Assembly: GCF_001427585.1 (NCBI RefSeq)
Contig: NZ_LMGY01000016.1
Coordinates: forward strand, 252-64,251
Direction of reading: 5' to 3'
Source: Pseudoxanthomonas sp. Root630
GTDB lineage: Bacteria; Pseudomonadota; Gammaproteobacteria; Xanthomonadales; Xanthomonadaceae
Length of the DNA stretch: 64,000 bases
Of the stretch, positions 17,527 to 26,685 are shown in pieces. The notes under the pieces were generated by a model. It was not told the origin of the DNA. It searched no databases and saw only the letters and a program-made list of their open reading frames with translations. Numbering within the stretch: position 1 is the stretch's first letter; each line of letters begins with the position of its first letter. The position numbers were made by a program, and so were the translations under genes.

Positions 17527-18225
17527 TCAGATGTCTCCTGGACCGCGCCGGGGCACGGTGATGTTGCGCAGGCCATCGCGCTGGATTCCCATGTCGAGCG
17601 GCGCCGGAGGTGCGGTCTGCCAGTCGCGGGCCTGGTTGAAGCGGGCTTCCGCCCGCCGGTTGTGGACGACGAACATCACCCGGTTGTCCCATAGCGCCTC
17701 GAAGCGCGAGCGCGGCATGGCCCGGGTACCCCGTGCAGGATCGCCCAGCAATACGCGATCGTTGCGCAGTCCCTTCACGACGACGAAATGGCGGTAGCCG
17801 CGATCGTTGAGCAGCACGATCGCCGGGACGTTCTCTTCCTGCAGTTTGTCCAGCGGCAGCTCGAAGCCGTCCGCTTCGTATCCTTTCGAGCGCAGATAAC
17901 GCCGCATGTCGAGCAGCGAGAAACCTTCCTTGCGGATCCTCGCCTGGTCGCCGTTGTTGTACATCTGCACGAAGACATCCACCTCGCTGACGGGGTGGCC
18001 GTACTGGTGCGTCAGCAGCGTCGCGGTCGCCGCCGAGCCGCAACTGAAGTCGTACTGTTGCGGCAACGTGGTCTTGAACCGCGCTTCCTTCAGGCTGGTC
18101 AGGCGGATCTCGTAGGCGCCGTGCGGGATGCGCAGGTCGGTGTTGGCCGCCGACGCCCCGCCGAGCACGGCGAAGGCGCACGCGAGCGCGACGCCACGCA
18201 AGTGGTGGCGCGGCTGCGATGTCAT
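17527..18225 (-). CDS. FapD-like C39-family periplasmic peptidase
   Basis: A 232-residue cysteine peptidase of the C39 (papain-like) family with its own signal peptide (cleavage near residue 27), so it should act in the periplasm rather than as an ABC-transporter domain. Catalytic residues are visible: Cys62 in YDFSCGSAATATLL, His146 in YRHFVVVKG and Asp162 in LLGDPARGTR. C39 enzymes classically cut after double-glycine leader motifs, and both neighbours carry such a motif. FapD in Pseudomonas amyloid operons is the same type of protein at the same position. The ATG overlaps the upstream stop (ATGA). Confidence 0.85.
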   Translation of the reverse strand: MTSQPRHHLRGVALACAFAVLGGASAANTDLRIPHGAYEIRLTSLKEARFKTTLPQQYDFSCGSAATATLLTHQYGHPVSEVDVFVQMYNNGDQARIRKEGFSLLDMRRYLRSKGYEADGFELPLDKLQEENVPAIVLLNDRGYRHFVVVKGLRNDRVLLGDPARGTRAMPRSRFEALWDNRVMFVVHNRRAEARFNQARDWQTAPPAPLDMGIQRDGLRNITVPRRGPGDI

Positions 18226-18644
18226 GGCGGTCCGCCGCCGGTGAAGTCGACGGTCACGATCATCGCGTTCTGGATCAGCACATTGTTGCCGGTGTTCTGG
18301 ATGACGGTGTTGATCCCGCTGGCGTTGTTGAACGCGCCATCGGCGACGCTGTTCGTGCCGGTGGTGACATGGTGGGCCGTGTTGCCGTCCACCGAGCCAT
18401 CGACATCGATCAGGTTGTCCACCTGCGTGCCGTCGCCGCCGCGCAGGCCCGCCAGCCGACCGGGATCGACCGTGCGACCCAACTCGCTGACCGCCTTGAA
18501 CGGCACCTGCATCGGTGCGGGTGCGATGGCGGGGTCGTGCAGCGGCGCCATTTCCACCACCACATCCGCGGCCGATGCCGCGGATGCGATGGCACAGGCG
18601 CCCAGGACTGCCAGGCGCAGTCCCATCCTTTGATGCGTAAGCAT
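18222..18644 (-). CDS. Small exported protein, putative amyloid/nucleator partner
   Basis: A 140-residue exported protein; the signal peptide ends near residue 26 (SAASAAD). A proregion of about 45 residues ends in VDPGRLAGLRGG (59-70), a double-glycine-like motif. The part after it is Asn/Asp/Gly/Val-rich and ends with GINTVIQNTGNNVLIQNAMI (110-129), which resembles a curlin-type Q-x-x-G-N-x-x-x-x-Q repeat and the C-terminus of the Gly-rich protein upstream. It has AAGGGAG before the ATG at 18644. It is coupled to the peptidase by a 4-bp overlap. It is likely a substrate of the peptidase and of the barrel; FapB-like nucleation is a guess. Confidence 0.65.
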   Translation of the reverse strand: MLTHQRMGLRLAVLGACAIASAASAADVVVEMAPLHDPAIAPAPMQVPFKAVSELGRTVDPGRLAGLRGGDGTQVDNLIDVDGSVDGNTAHHVTTGTNSVADGAFNNASGINTVIQNTGNNVLIQNAMIVTVDFTGGGPP

Positions 18645-18722
18645 GGTCAGTCTCCCTTGCCATGCGTTCCCCGTGCAGCCAGGCAACATCCCGCTGCGGG
18701 CGGGACGCTGGCGTCCGCGCGG

Positions 18723-18752
18723 GATGCCCCGGCCATTGATGGCCGGGGCATC
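18723..18752 (-). terminator. Perfect 14-bp stem hairpin between Gly-rich gene and next gene
   Basis: GATGCCCCGGCCAT and its exact reverse complement are separated by only 2 bases. The hairpin starts 10 bases past the Gly-rich gene's stop and is not followed by a T-run on the minus strand. It could partly terminate transcription or protect the 3' end of the first message. Either would give much more of the Gly-rich protein than of the downstream processing genes. Confidence 0.6.
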
Positions 18753-18762
18753 TGCGGAGCGC

Positions 18763-20289
18763 TTATGGGCCTACGGTCAGGTTGGCTTGCACGGTGATGC
18801 CTTGCTGGATCAGCGAGGCCATGCCGCTGTTCTGCGCGGCCACCATGATGCCGGCTGCGGACTGGCCGACGCTCGTCATGTTGTTGGACATGTCGAACGT
18901 GCCGGCGTCGACGGTGAGTGCACCGCCCGCACCGCCTGCGCCACCGGTCGCGCCGTTGCCGACGCCGCCGTTGCCGTCACCGCCATTGCCGTCGCCGCCG
19001 TTGCCGACGCCGCCTGCGCCACCGGTCGCACCGACCGCGCCACTCGCGCCGTCGCCGGCCGTGGCATCGCCGTTGCTCGCGCTGGACGAAGCACCACCGT
19101 TGGTGGCATCGCCATTGGTGGCAGCGCCACCGTCGCCGCCGTTGCCTGCGGTCGCGGTCAACGTGCCGCCCGCGCCACCGGTACCGGTGCCCGCGCCGCC
19201 CGTGGACGTGGCGTCGCCGCCCGTGCCACTGCCTGAGCCGCCCGTGCCCGAACCGGCCCCACCGGTGCCGGTCCCGTCGCCCGACGTGCCCGCACCGGCC
19301 GTTGCCGTGCTGGAGCCGCCGGTCGAGGTCGCGTCGCCCGAGGTGCCTGCGCCGCCCGTGGCCGTGCCATCGCCGCTGGTGCCGTCTCCGGCGCCGCGTT
19401 CGCGCACGTTGCCGCTGCCGGCACCCGCATCGCCACCGGACGCACCGGCGATCGATCCGGTATCGCCGCTCGCGCTGCCGGCATCGCCGCCGGACGCGCC
19501 ACTGGCGCCACCACCGTCGCCGCCCCAGCCGCCGGCTGAGCCACCGCGACCACGGCCATCACCGGCCGTCGCGTCGCCGTCGCCACCCCAACCGCCACCG
19601 GCGCCGCCATTCGCGCCACGGGTGTCGTAGGTACTGCCGCCACGGCCGCCGTTGCCTGCGGTCGCATCACCGATGGTCGCGCTGCCGTTGGACGAATCGC
19701 CCGCGGTCGCGCTGCCGTTGTTGGCATCGCCGCCGCTGCCGCCGTTGCCACCGTTGCCGCCATCGCCGCCGTCGCCACCGTTGCCGGTGCCACCTGCTGC
19801 GGAGCCGCCCTGGCCCTTGCCGCCGTAGCCGGCGCCGCCCTTGCCACCGTCACCACCGTCGGCGTTGCCCCAGTTCTGGGCGACGTTGCCGATGCCGTAC
19901 ACGGTCACGCCCGAAACGCTGCCTTCGAGCCGCGTTTCGGCCACGGCCTTGCTGTGGTTGAAGGAATTGGAGAACGTCGAGGTCGCGGTGCTGCCATTGT
20001 TGGCGGCCGTCGAGCCGTAGCCTTCTGCATTCGCGCGACCACGATTGTTGCGGTTGTCGCCGTCATGCGTGCTGTTGTCGCTGTTGTCGGAATTGTCGGA
20101 GTTGTCGCTGTTGTCGGAATTGTCCGAGCTGTCCGTGTTCGTGCTGTTGTTGCTCATGTCGACCGCGAGATTGACGAGGATGTCATCGCCTTGCCCGTTC
20201 TCGGTGTTGGTCTGCTGGGCGAATGCCTGTCCCGTCGTCCCGAGCGCCAGCAATACGGCTGATGCGATCAGTGTTTTGCGAATGCACAT
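18763..20289 (-). CDS. Secreted Gly-rich low-complexity protein, putative fibre subunit
   Basis: A 508-residue exported protein. A signal peptide ends after QAFAQ. Next is a short Asn-rich segment, then a tandem Asp-Asn-Ser repeat (about 53-74), then a mixed segment to about 140. Residues about 141-457 are an almost pure Gly/Asp/Asn/Ala/Ser/Thr repeat of GGDGG, GGAG and NGDATAGD type, resembling mycobacterial PE_PGRS domains. A distinct tail (458-508) contains SAAGIMVAAQNSGMASLIQQ, similar to the tail of the 140-aa neighbour. No cysteines lie in the mature chain. AAGGAG precedes the ATG at 20289. As first gene of the unit it is the likely exported structural component, comparable in place to fapC. 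I know no characterised homologue. Confidence 0.75.
   Translation of the reverse strand: MCIRKTLIASAVLLALGTTGQAFAQQTNTENGQGDDILVNLAVDMSNNSTNTDSSDNSDNSDNSDNSDNSDNSTHDGDNRNNRGRANAEGYGSTAANNGSTATSTFSNSFNHSKAVAETRLEGSVSGVTVYGIGNVAQNWGNADGGDGGKGGAGYGGKGQGGSAAGGTGNGGDGGDGGNGGNGGSGGDANNGSATAGDSSNGSATIGDATAGNGGRGGSTYDTRGANGGAGGGWGGDGDATAGDGRGRGGSAGGWGGDGGGASGASGGDAGSASGDTGSIAGASGGDAGAGSGNVRERGAGDGTSGDGTATGGAGTSGDATSTGGSSTATAGAGTSGDGTGTGGAGSGTGGSGSGTGGDATSTGGAGTGTGGAGGTLTATAGNGGDGGAATNGDATNGGASSSASNGDATAGDGASGAVGATGGAGGVGNGGDGNGGDGNGGVGNGATGGAGGAGGALTVDAGTFDMSNNMTSVGQSAAGIMVAAQNSGMASLIQQGITVQANLTVGP
18919..19869 (-). repeat. Glycine-rich coding repeat, about 950 bp
   Basis: Degenerate GGN-GGN-GAC/AAC codon repeats encode residues about 141-457 of the secreted protein. 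The DNA is strongly purine/pyrimidine biased between strands, which creates long Pro- or Arg-rich frames on the other strand that are not genes. Such tracts tend to expand and contract, so length variation between strains is expected. Confidence 0.8.
20068..20133 (-). repeat. Asp-Asn-Ser (DNS) triplet tandem repeat
   Basis: About seven tandem 9-bp units encode DNS near residues 53-74 of the Gly-rich protein. The units differ at third codon positions, which suggests selection on the peptide. Confidence 0.8.
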
Positions 20290-20364
20290 AGTGAGTCTCC
20301 TTGTGGCCGCTCCGGAGCCCAGGGGAAGCCCTGAAAAGCGACGGTGGTCACACTCCCACAGCAT

Positions 20365-20393
20365 TCGTTAGCCGTTTCCGGCGCAAGCGTTAA
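20365..20393 (-). promoter_or_regulatory. Weak sigma-70-like promoter of the Gly-rich unit
   Basis: On the minus strand TTAACG (20393-20388) and TAACGA (20370-20365) are 17 bases apart, about 75 bases before the start codon. A second TTAACG lies just upstream of the first, so a regulator could bind the pair. The match to consensus is modest. Confidence 0.3.
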
Positions 20394-20501
20394 ATTGTCG
20401 TTAACCCTTCTGCCGCTCGTCCGCACGCCGCACGCAGCGGAAACAGGGAAAGGTGCGGTGTCCGGTTCCGCCGAGCGAGCCCGTTGCCGGGTGCCGGTGC
20501 T

Positions 20502-20912
20502 TCAGGAAGGCAGGGACAAGGTCCCGGCGACACGGGCGCCTGCCCACACCAGTACCAGGCCTGCGACGAGCGTCAGCGCGAGATAGGCCAGCATCATCGG
20601 CGGGCGCCCCGCCCGCAGGTAGACCAGGCACTCCACCATCAAGGCCGAATACGTGGTCAAGGCGCCGAGCACGCCGACCACGAGGAAGGCGCGCCAGTAC
20701 ACCGCGGAGGCGCCGCGTGTTTCCAGCCAGATCAGCAGGAATCCGGCGGCGAAGGAGCCGATCATGTTGACGGCGAAGGTTCCCCACGGGAAACCGCTGC
20801 CCCATTGCCGCATCAGCAGGCCACCGAGCGCGAAGCGTCCGGCCGCACCCAGTGCGCCACCGACCATCACCAGCAGCAGTTGCTGCCACCCTCCCATCGC
20901 GTTCACCGGCAT
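20502..20912 (-). CDS. crcB: Fluoride exporter CrcB/Fluc
   Basis: A 136-residue inner-membrane fluoride channel with four TM segments. Family signatures are visible: GGALGAAGRFALGG, then GTFAVNMIGSFAAGFL with the conserved Asn, and the polar GALTTYSAL track. Fluc channels work as antiparallel dimers that export fluoride. The ATG at 20912 has AGGGGAG 7 bases upstream. It lies 18 bp after rarA, so it is probably co-transcribed; no fluoride riboswitch is apparent between them. Confidence 0.93.
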   Translation of the reverse strand: MPVNAMGGWQQLLLVMVGGALGAAGRFALGGLLMRQWGSGFPWGTFAVNMIGSFAAGFLLIWLETRGASAVYWRAFLVVGVLGALTTYSALMVECLVYLRAGRPPMMLAYLALTLVAGLVLVWAGARVAGTLSLPS

Positions 20913-20930
20913 TCGGCACTCCCCTGCGGA

Positions 20931-22298
20931 CTATTCCCCGCCGCCTGCGTGCTGGCGCGCCTGTCGGCGGGCTTCGCGCAGACGGTCGAGTTTTTCCTTC
21001 AGCTTGATCTCCAGCCCGCGCTCGACCGGCTGGTAATAGACGCGCTCGCCCATCGCATCCGGGAACGCCGTCTGGTCCAGCGCGATGCCGCCGTCGGCGT
21101 CGTGGTCGTACTGGTATCCGGTGCCGTAGCCCAACGCCTTCATCAGCTTGGTCGGCGCATTGCGAAGGTGCATCGGCACGTCCTGCGTGCCGTGCTCGCG
21201 CACGTCGGCCTTGGCGGCGTTGAAGGCCATGTAACCGGCGTTCGACTTGGCGGTGCTGGCGAGATAGATGACCAGTTGCGCCAGCGCCAGGTCGCCTTCG
21301 GGGCTGCCCAGGCGTTCGTAGGTGTCCCATGCGTCGATCGCCATCTGCAGCGCGCGCGGATCGGCCAGCCCGATGTCCTCGACCGCCATGCGCGTCATCC
21401 TGCGCGCCAGGTAGGCGGGGTCGCAGCCTCCATCGAGCATGCGCGCCAGCCAGTAGACCGCGCCGTCGGGATTGGAACTGCGCACCGACTTGTGCAGCGC
21501 GGAGATCTGGTCGTAGAACTGTTCGCCACCCTTGTCGAAGCGGCGTGTACGGTCGGCCAACACCTGCACCAGCGTCTGCGGGGTGATGCGCCCGCCTTCG
21601 TCGGCCGCCAGCTCTGCGGCGATTTCCAACAGGGTGAGCGCGCGCCGCACATCGCCGTCGGCGGCGGACGCGATCTCGAGCAGTGCGGCATCTTCGACCT
21701 GCAGCCCCAGCCCGCCGAGCCCGTGCTCAGCGTCGTCCAATGCGGCCCGTAGCGCCTGCCGGATGTCGTCGGGCGAGACGGCCTCCATCACGTGCACGCG
21801 GCAACGGGACAGCAGCGCGGAATTCAGTTCGAACGACGGGTTTTCGGTGGTCGCACCGACGAAGATGATCGTGCCGCGCTCGATGTGCGGCAGGAACGCA
21901 TCCTGCTGCGCTTTGTTGAAACGATGCACCTCGTCCACGAACAGCACCGTGCGCCGTCCGCCCGCGAACCGTTGCGCGGCTTCCGCCAGTACCTGCCGCA
22001 CCTCGGGCAGGCCCGACAGCACGGCGGAGATCGCCTTGAACTCGGCATCCGCGTATCGCGCCAGCAGCAGCGACAGCGTGGTCTTGCCGCAGCCAGGCGG
22101 TCCCCACAGGATCATCGAATGCACGTGACCGGATTCGACCGCACGTCGCAGCGCGCTGCCCGGCGCCAGCAGGCGTCGCTGGCCGACCATTTCGTCCAGC
22201 GTGCGCGGACGCATGCGCTCGGCCAGGGGCCGCAGCGCACTGGTGTCGACGCTCAACAGGTCGGGAGAATCAGGGGAAGGACGGGACGCTCTGGGCAC
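20931..22298 (-). CDS. rarA: Replication-associated recombination protein RarA (MgsA)
   Basis: A 455-residue AAA+ ATPase related to clamp loaders that acts at stalled replication forks. Walker A is GPPGCGKT (about residues 67-74), the DEVHRFNKAQQDAFL segment holds Walker B, and GATTENPSFELN is the sensor region. The C-terminal MgsA domain contains the AGYMAFNAAKAD and DVPMHLRNAPTKLMK motifs. Length is normal for the family. It lies between lolA and crcB in the lolA-rarA-crcB order common in xanthomonads. Confidence 0.95.
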   Translation of the reverse strand: MPRASRPSPDSPDLLSVDTSALRPLAERMRPRTLDEMVGQRRLLAPGSALRRAVESGHVHSMILWGPPGCGKTTLSLLLARYADAEFKAISAVLSGLPEVRQVLAEAAQRFAGGRRTVLFVDEVHRFNKAQQDAFLPHIERGTIIFVGATTENPSFELNSALLSRCRVHVMEAVSPDDIRQALRAALDDAEHGLGGLGLQVEDAALLEIASAADGDVRRALTLLEIAAELAADEGGRITPQTLVQVLADRTRRFDKGGEQFYDQISALHKSVRSSNPDGAVYWLARMLDGGCDPAYLARRMTRMAVEDIGLADPRALQMAIDAWDTYERLGSPEGDLALAQLVIYLASTAKSNAGYMAFNAAKADVREHGTQDVPMHLRNAPTKLMKALGYGTGYQYDHDADGGIALDQTAFPDAMGERVYYQPVERGLEIKLKEKLDRLREARRQARQHAGGGE

Positions 22299-22331
22299 GC
22301 GCCCATTCTAGCGTCCCGCCATGGATGCCGG

Positions 22332-22955
22332 TTACGGCCCGCCCACCACGTCCACGCCCTTCCCCGGCGCGTACTTGAAGGTGCCCGCCGCGAAGGCCGG
22401 ATTGCGCTTCCAGCCGGTGAAGCTGATCTCGGTGCGCTGGCCCACGGCATCCTTCACTTCCATTTTCACCAGCGTGCCGTTGGCGAACGCCAGGCGCGCG
22501 GTCTGGAAGCTGGCATCGCCTTCCTGCCTGGGCGTGAGGGTGAGCCACTGCACGCCGCCCTGCCCGGCTGCCTCAGCGACCTTGAACTGCTGGTCGAGCT
22601 TGCCGGGATCGATCAACGCCGCGAGCGGGCTGTTCTCTTCCTCGACGCCCTGCTCCCGCACGGTCGCCTGCTGCAGGTCGGGATCGTAGACCCACACCTT
22701 CTTGCCGTCGGCGACGATCAGTTGCTCGTAAGGCTTGTTGTATTCCCAGCGGAACAGGCGCGGCGCGGACAAGGCGACACGGCCGCTGGAGCTTTCCTTG
22801 AGCTTGCCGCCGCCGTCGTAGACCTTCTGGGTGAACTGGCCATCCAGCCCCTTCAGGCCGGTGGTGAACGTCTTCAGCTCATCGCGTGCCCCCGCGAGCG
22901 CAGTGGTCGCAAACAGGGCGGTGGCGAGGATGGCGTAGCGTGCGGTGCGAAGCAT
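22332..22955 (-). CDS. lolA: Outer-membrane lipoprotein carrier LolA
   Basis: A 207-residue periplasmic chaperone that takes lipoproteins from LolCDE and hands them to LolB. A signal peptide ends at TALAG. Family features include GLDGQFTQKVYD, RVALSAPRLFRWEY and YDPDLQQATVR. The ATG at 22955 defines the signal peptide. It lies between ftsK and rarA, all on the minus strand, as in many gammaproteobacteria. Confidence 0.94.
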   Translation of the reverse strand: MLRTARYAILATALFATTALAGARDELKTFTTGLKGLDGQFTQKVYDGGGKLKESSSGRVALSAPRLFRWEYNKPYEQLIVADGKKVWVYDPDLQQATVREQGVEEENSPLAALIDPGKLDQQFKVAEAAGQGGVQWLTLTPRQEGDASFQTARLAFANGTLVKMEVKDAVGQRTEISFTGWKRNPAFAAGTFKYAPGKGVDVVGGP

Positions 22956-23056
22956 GGGCGTTCCGGGATGGGGGACGTTGTGAAGAGTGTGCCGTGGCGA
23001 AACTGAACAGGCTGCAGACCTGAGCGGGATGCCTACGGATGTGTTCAGGCGACGCC

Positions 23057-25420
23057 TCAGCGCGGCGGCGGCGGCGCCAGCACCTGGCGGTCGCCGTTGT
23101 GCTCGGGCGGCGTCACGACACCCGCGGCTTCCATGGCCTCGATCAGGCGCGCGGCACGGTTGTAGCCGATCTTCAAACGGCGCTGCACGCCGGAGATGGA
23201 AGCGCGCCGGCTCTCGGTGACGATCTTGACCGCTTCGTCGTACAGCGGGTCGGACTCGTCGCCGCCGCCGCCACCGGATTCGGGCAGGCCGGTCGGGCCG
23301 ACGACGATGCCATCCCCCATGGTCTGGATTTCTTCCAGCACGCCTTCGATGTAATCGGCGCTGCCGCTGGCCTTGAGATGCTCGACGACGCGATGCACTT
23401 CCTCGTCGCTGACGAAGGCGCCGTGGATGCGCTCCGGCATCGCGGTACCCGGCGGCAGGTACAGCATGTCGCCGTGGCCGAGCAGCGTTTCCGCGCCCGA
23501 CTGGTCCAGGATCGTGCGGGAGTCGATCTTCGAGCTGACCTGGAACGCGATGCGGGTGGGGATGTTGGCCTTGATCAGGCCGGTGATGACGTCCACCGAC
23601 GGGCGCTGGGTGGCCAGGATCAGATGGATGCCGGCGGCGCGCGCCTTCTGCGCCAGGCGCGCGATCAATTCTTCGACCTTCTTGCCGACGATCATCATCA
23701 TGTCGGCGAATTCGTCGATGAAGATGACGATGAAGGGCATCGGCTCCAGCGGGCGCGGCGCCTCGGCCAGGTCGGGGTTGGGTTTGAACAACGGGTCCAT
23801 CAACGGCTGGCCCGCGTCCATCGCGTCCTTGACCTTCTTGTTGAAGCCGGCCAGGTTGCGCACGCCGACGGCGCTCATCAGTTTGTAGCGGCGTTCCATC
23901 TCCGCCACGCACCAGCGCAGGCCGTTGGCGGCCTCCTTCATGTCGGTGACCACCGGCGCCAGCAGGTGCGGGATGCCCTGGTAGACGCTGAGTTCCAGCA
24001 TCTTCGGGTCGATCATCAGCATGCGCAGGTCTTTCGGCGAGGCCTTGTACAGCAGGCTCAGCACCATCGCGTTGACCGCCACCGACTTGCCCGAACCGGT
24101 CGTGCCGGCGACCAGCAGGTGCGGCATGCGCGCCAGGTCGGCCACGGTCGGCCTGCCGGCGATGTCCTTGCCCAGCGCCAGGGTGAGCGGACTGCCGGAC
24201 TTGTCGTACTCCTTGGAGCGCAACAGTTCGGAAAGGAAGATCATCTCGCGGCTGGTGTTGGGGATCTCCAGGCCGATCACCGATTTGCCCGGGATCACGT
24301 CCACCACGCGCACCGATTTCACCGACAGGCCGCGGGCGATGTCCTTGTCCAGCGAGCTGATCTGGCTGACTTTCACGCCCGGCGCCGGCTCCATTTCGAA
24401 GCGCGTGATCACCGGCCCCGGATAGGCGCCGACCACCTGCACATCGATGCGGAAGTCCTTCAGCTTGAACTCGATCTGCCGTGAGAGCGTCTCGAGCGTT
24501 TCTTCGGAATACCCCTTGGTCTGCGGCTTGGGGTCGTCGAGCAACGACAGTGGCGGCAGGCCGGACTCGTCCCCGCCGGTACCGTGGAACAGCGGGATCT
24601 GCTGCTCTCGCTTGGCGCGTTCGCTCTTCTCGACCACCGCCGGTGCAGGCGGCTCGATCTTCACCGGCTCACGCTTGGCGCGCGCGATGGCATCGGTCTT
24701 GCGGACGGTTTCGCGCTCTTCGCGCATCGCGCGGGTCTGCTGCCACTCATTGGCCTGCTGGCTGCCGCGGCGGAACAGGTCCGGCAGCATCAGCACGTAC
24801 TTGCCGATGCGCTCCATCACCGCGAACCAGGACAAGCCCGTGGCCAGCGTCACCGAGGTCAGGAACAGCACCAGCAGGAACAGGTTGCCGCCCAGGCCGC
24901 CGAACAGCTTCAGCAAGGACTTGCCCACCAGCGTGCCAAGGATGCCGCCGGCGCCCGCAGAGAAATGCTCGGCCGGGACGCCACGCAGGTGCAGCAGCCC
25001 GGTCGCCGAGATAAGGAAGGCCACCATGCCGATCAACCGGAGCGCCGGCCCGAGGTCGGCGTTCCCATCCCCATCGGTGTCCATGCCGAACAGGGCGATC
25101 CAGGCGATCGCACCCAGGATCAACGGAAGCAGGAAGGCGACATAGCCGAACAGCCACAACAGCATGTCCGCCAGGTAGGCGCCGGCCAGGCCGCCCATGT
25201 TGTGGACCGGCGCCGTCAGGCTGCCCGATTGCGACCAGCTGGGGTCATGCGGCGAGAACGTGAAAAGGCTGGCCAGCAAATACAGCAGCAAGGGCGCGAT
25301 GGCGATCAGCGCGAGGTCGCGCCACAGGCGCTGCCGACGCGGATTGGGCGCCGTCGCCTGCTTGCGCGTAGCGGCGGGTGCCGCCTTTGATTTGCCGTTG
25401 TCCGGGAGCTGCTTCGCCAC
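23057..25420 (-). CDS. ftsK: DNA translocase FtsK
   Basis: A 787-residue septal DNA pump that resolves chromosome dimers and clears DNA from the division site. An N-terminal domain with four TM segments (about 30-190) is followed by a short charged linker. The motor has Walker [15 protein letters not shown] and Walker [13 protein letters not shown], and the C-terminal winged-helix gamma domain (about 715-775) reads KOPS sites. The linker is short compared with E. coli. I chose GTG at 25420 ([10 protein letters not shown]), which matches related proteins in length; a GTG at 25483 is possible. The AT-rich stretch at about 25440-25480 probably holds its promoter. Confidence 0.93.
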   Translation of the reverse strand: MAKQLPDNGKSKAAPAATRKQATAPNPRRQRLWRDLALIAIAPLLLYLLASLFTFSPHDPSWSQSGSLTAPVHNMGGLAGAYLADMLLWLFGYVAFLLPLILGAIAWIALFGMDTDGDGNADLGPALRLIGMVAFLISATGLLHLRGVPAEHFSAGAGGILGTLVGKSLLKLFGGLGGNLFLLVLFLTSVTLATGLSWFAVMERIGKYVLMLPDLFRRGSQQANEWQQTRAMREERETVRKTDAIARAKREPVKIEPPAPAVVEKSERAKREQQIPLFHGTGGDESGLPPLSLLDDPKPQTKGYSEETLETLSRQIEFKLKDFRIDVQVVGAYPGPVITRFEMEPAPGVKVSQISSLDKDIARGLSVKSVRVVDVIPGKSVIGLEIPNTSREMIFLSELLRSKEYDKSGSPLTLALGKDIAGRPTVADLARMPHLLVAGTTGSGKSVAVNAMVLSLLYKASPKDLRMLMIDPKMLELSVYQGIPHLLAPVVTDMKEAANGLRWCVAEMERRYKLMSAVGVRNLAGFNKKVKDAMDAGQPLMDPLFKPNPDLAEAPRPLEPMPFIVIFIDEFADMMMIVGKKVEELIARLAQKARAAGIHLILATQRPSVDVITGLIKANIPTRIAFQVSSKIDSRTILDQSGAETLLGHGDMLYLPPGTAMPERIHGAFVSDEEVHRVVEHLKASGSADYIEGVLEEIQTMGDGIVVGPTGLPESGGGGGDESDPLYDEAVKIVTESRRASISGVQRRLKIGYNRAARLIEAMEAAGVVTPPEHNGDRQVLAPPPPR

Positions 25421-25667
25421 CTTTGGACCAGACCTTAGGAAATTTCTGTTAGTGATTGATAGTAAACGAATCGTGTGCCGCACAACAGCCGGTCTTCAGC
25501 AGGGTCGCAGGGACCGGCGGGAGGCCGGATAGCAAAAACGCCGCGCGGTCGCGCAGCGTCTTCGATCCATCCTTCCCGGGCCCGGCCTGCATCACCGCTT
25601 TCCATCTGCGCGCCTTGATTCGCCGGATACGCAACGCCACTCTATGTGCCTGCGGACGATGCGCTGA

Positions 25668-26663
<996 letters not shown>

Positions 26664-26685
26664 CCCACGCCGGCGCGCATCCTGC

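Noticed and set aside
19000-19900. CRISPR-like array in the regularly repeating region
   Set aside because: The units are short, degenerate and in frame with a secreted protein. There are no constant-length repeats with unique spacers and no cas genes.
18782-19961. Pro/Ala-rich and Arg/His-rich plus-strand frames across the glycine repeat
   Set aside because: They are the mechanical product of GGN-repeat codons read in reverse. The minus-strand frame has a signal peptide, ribosome-binding site and distinct tail.
20913-20930. Fluoride riboswitch upstream of crcB
   Set aside because: Only 18 bases separate crcB from rarA, which is too short for the riboswitch. Expression is probably from the upstream gene.
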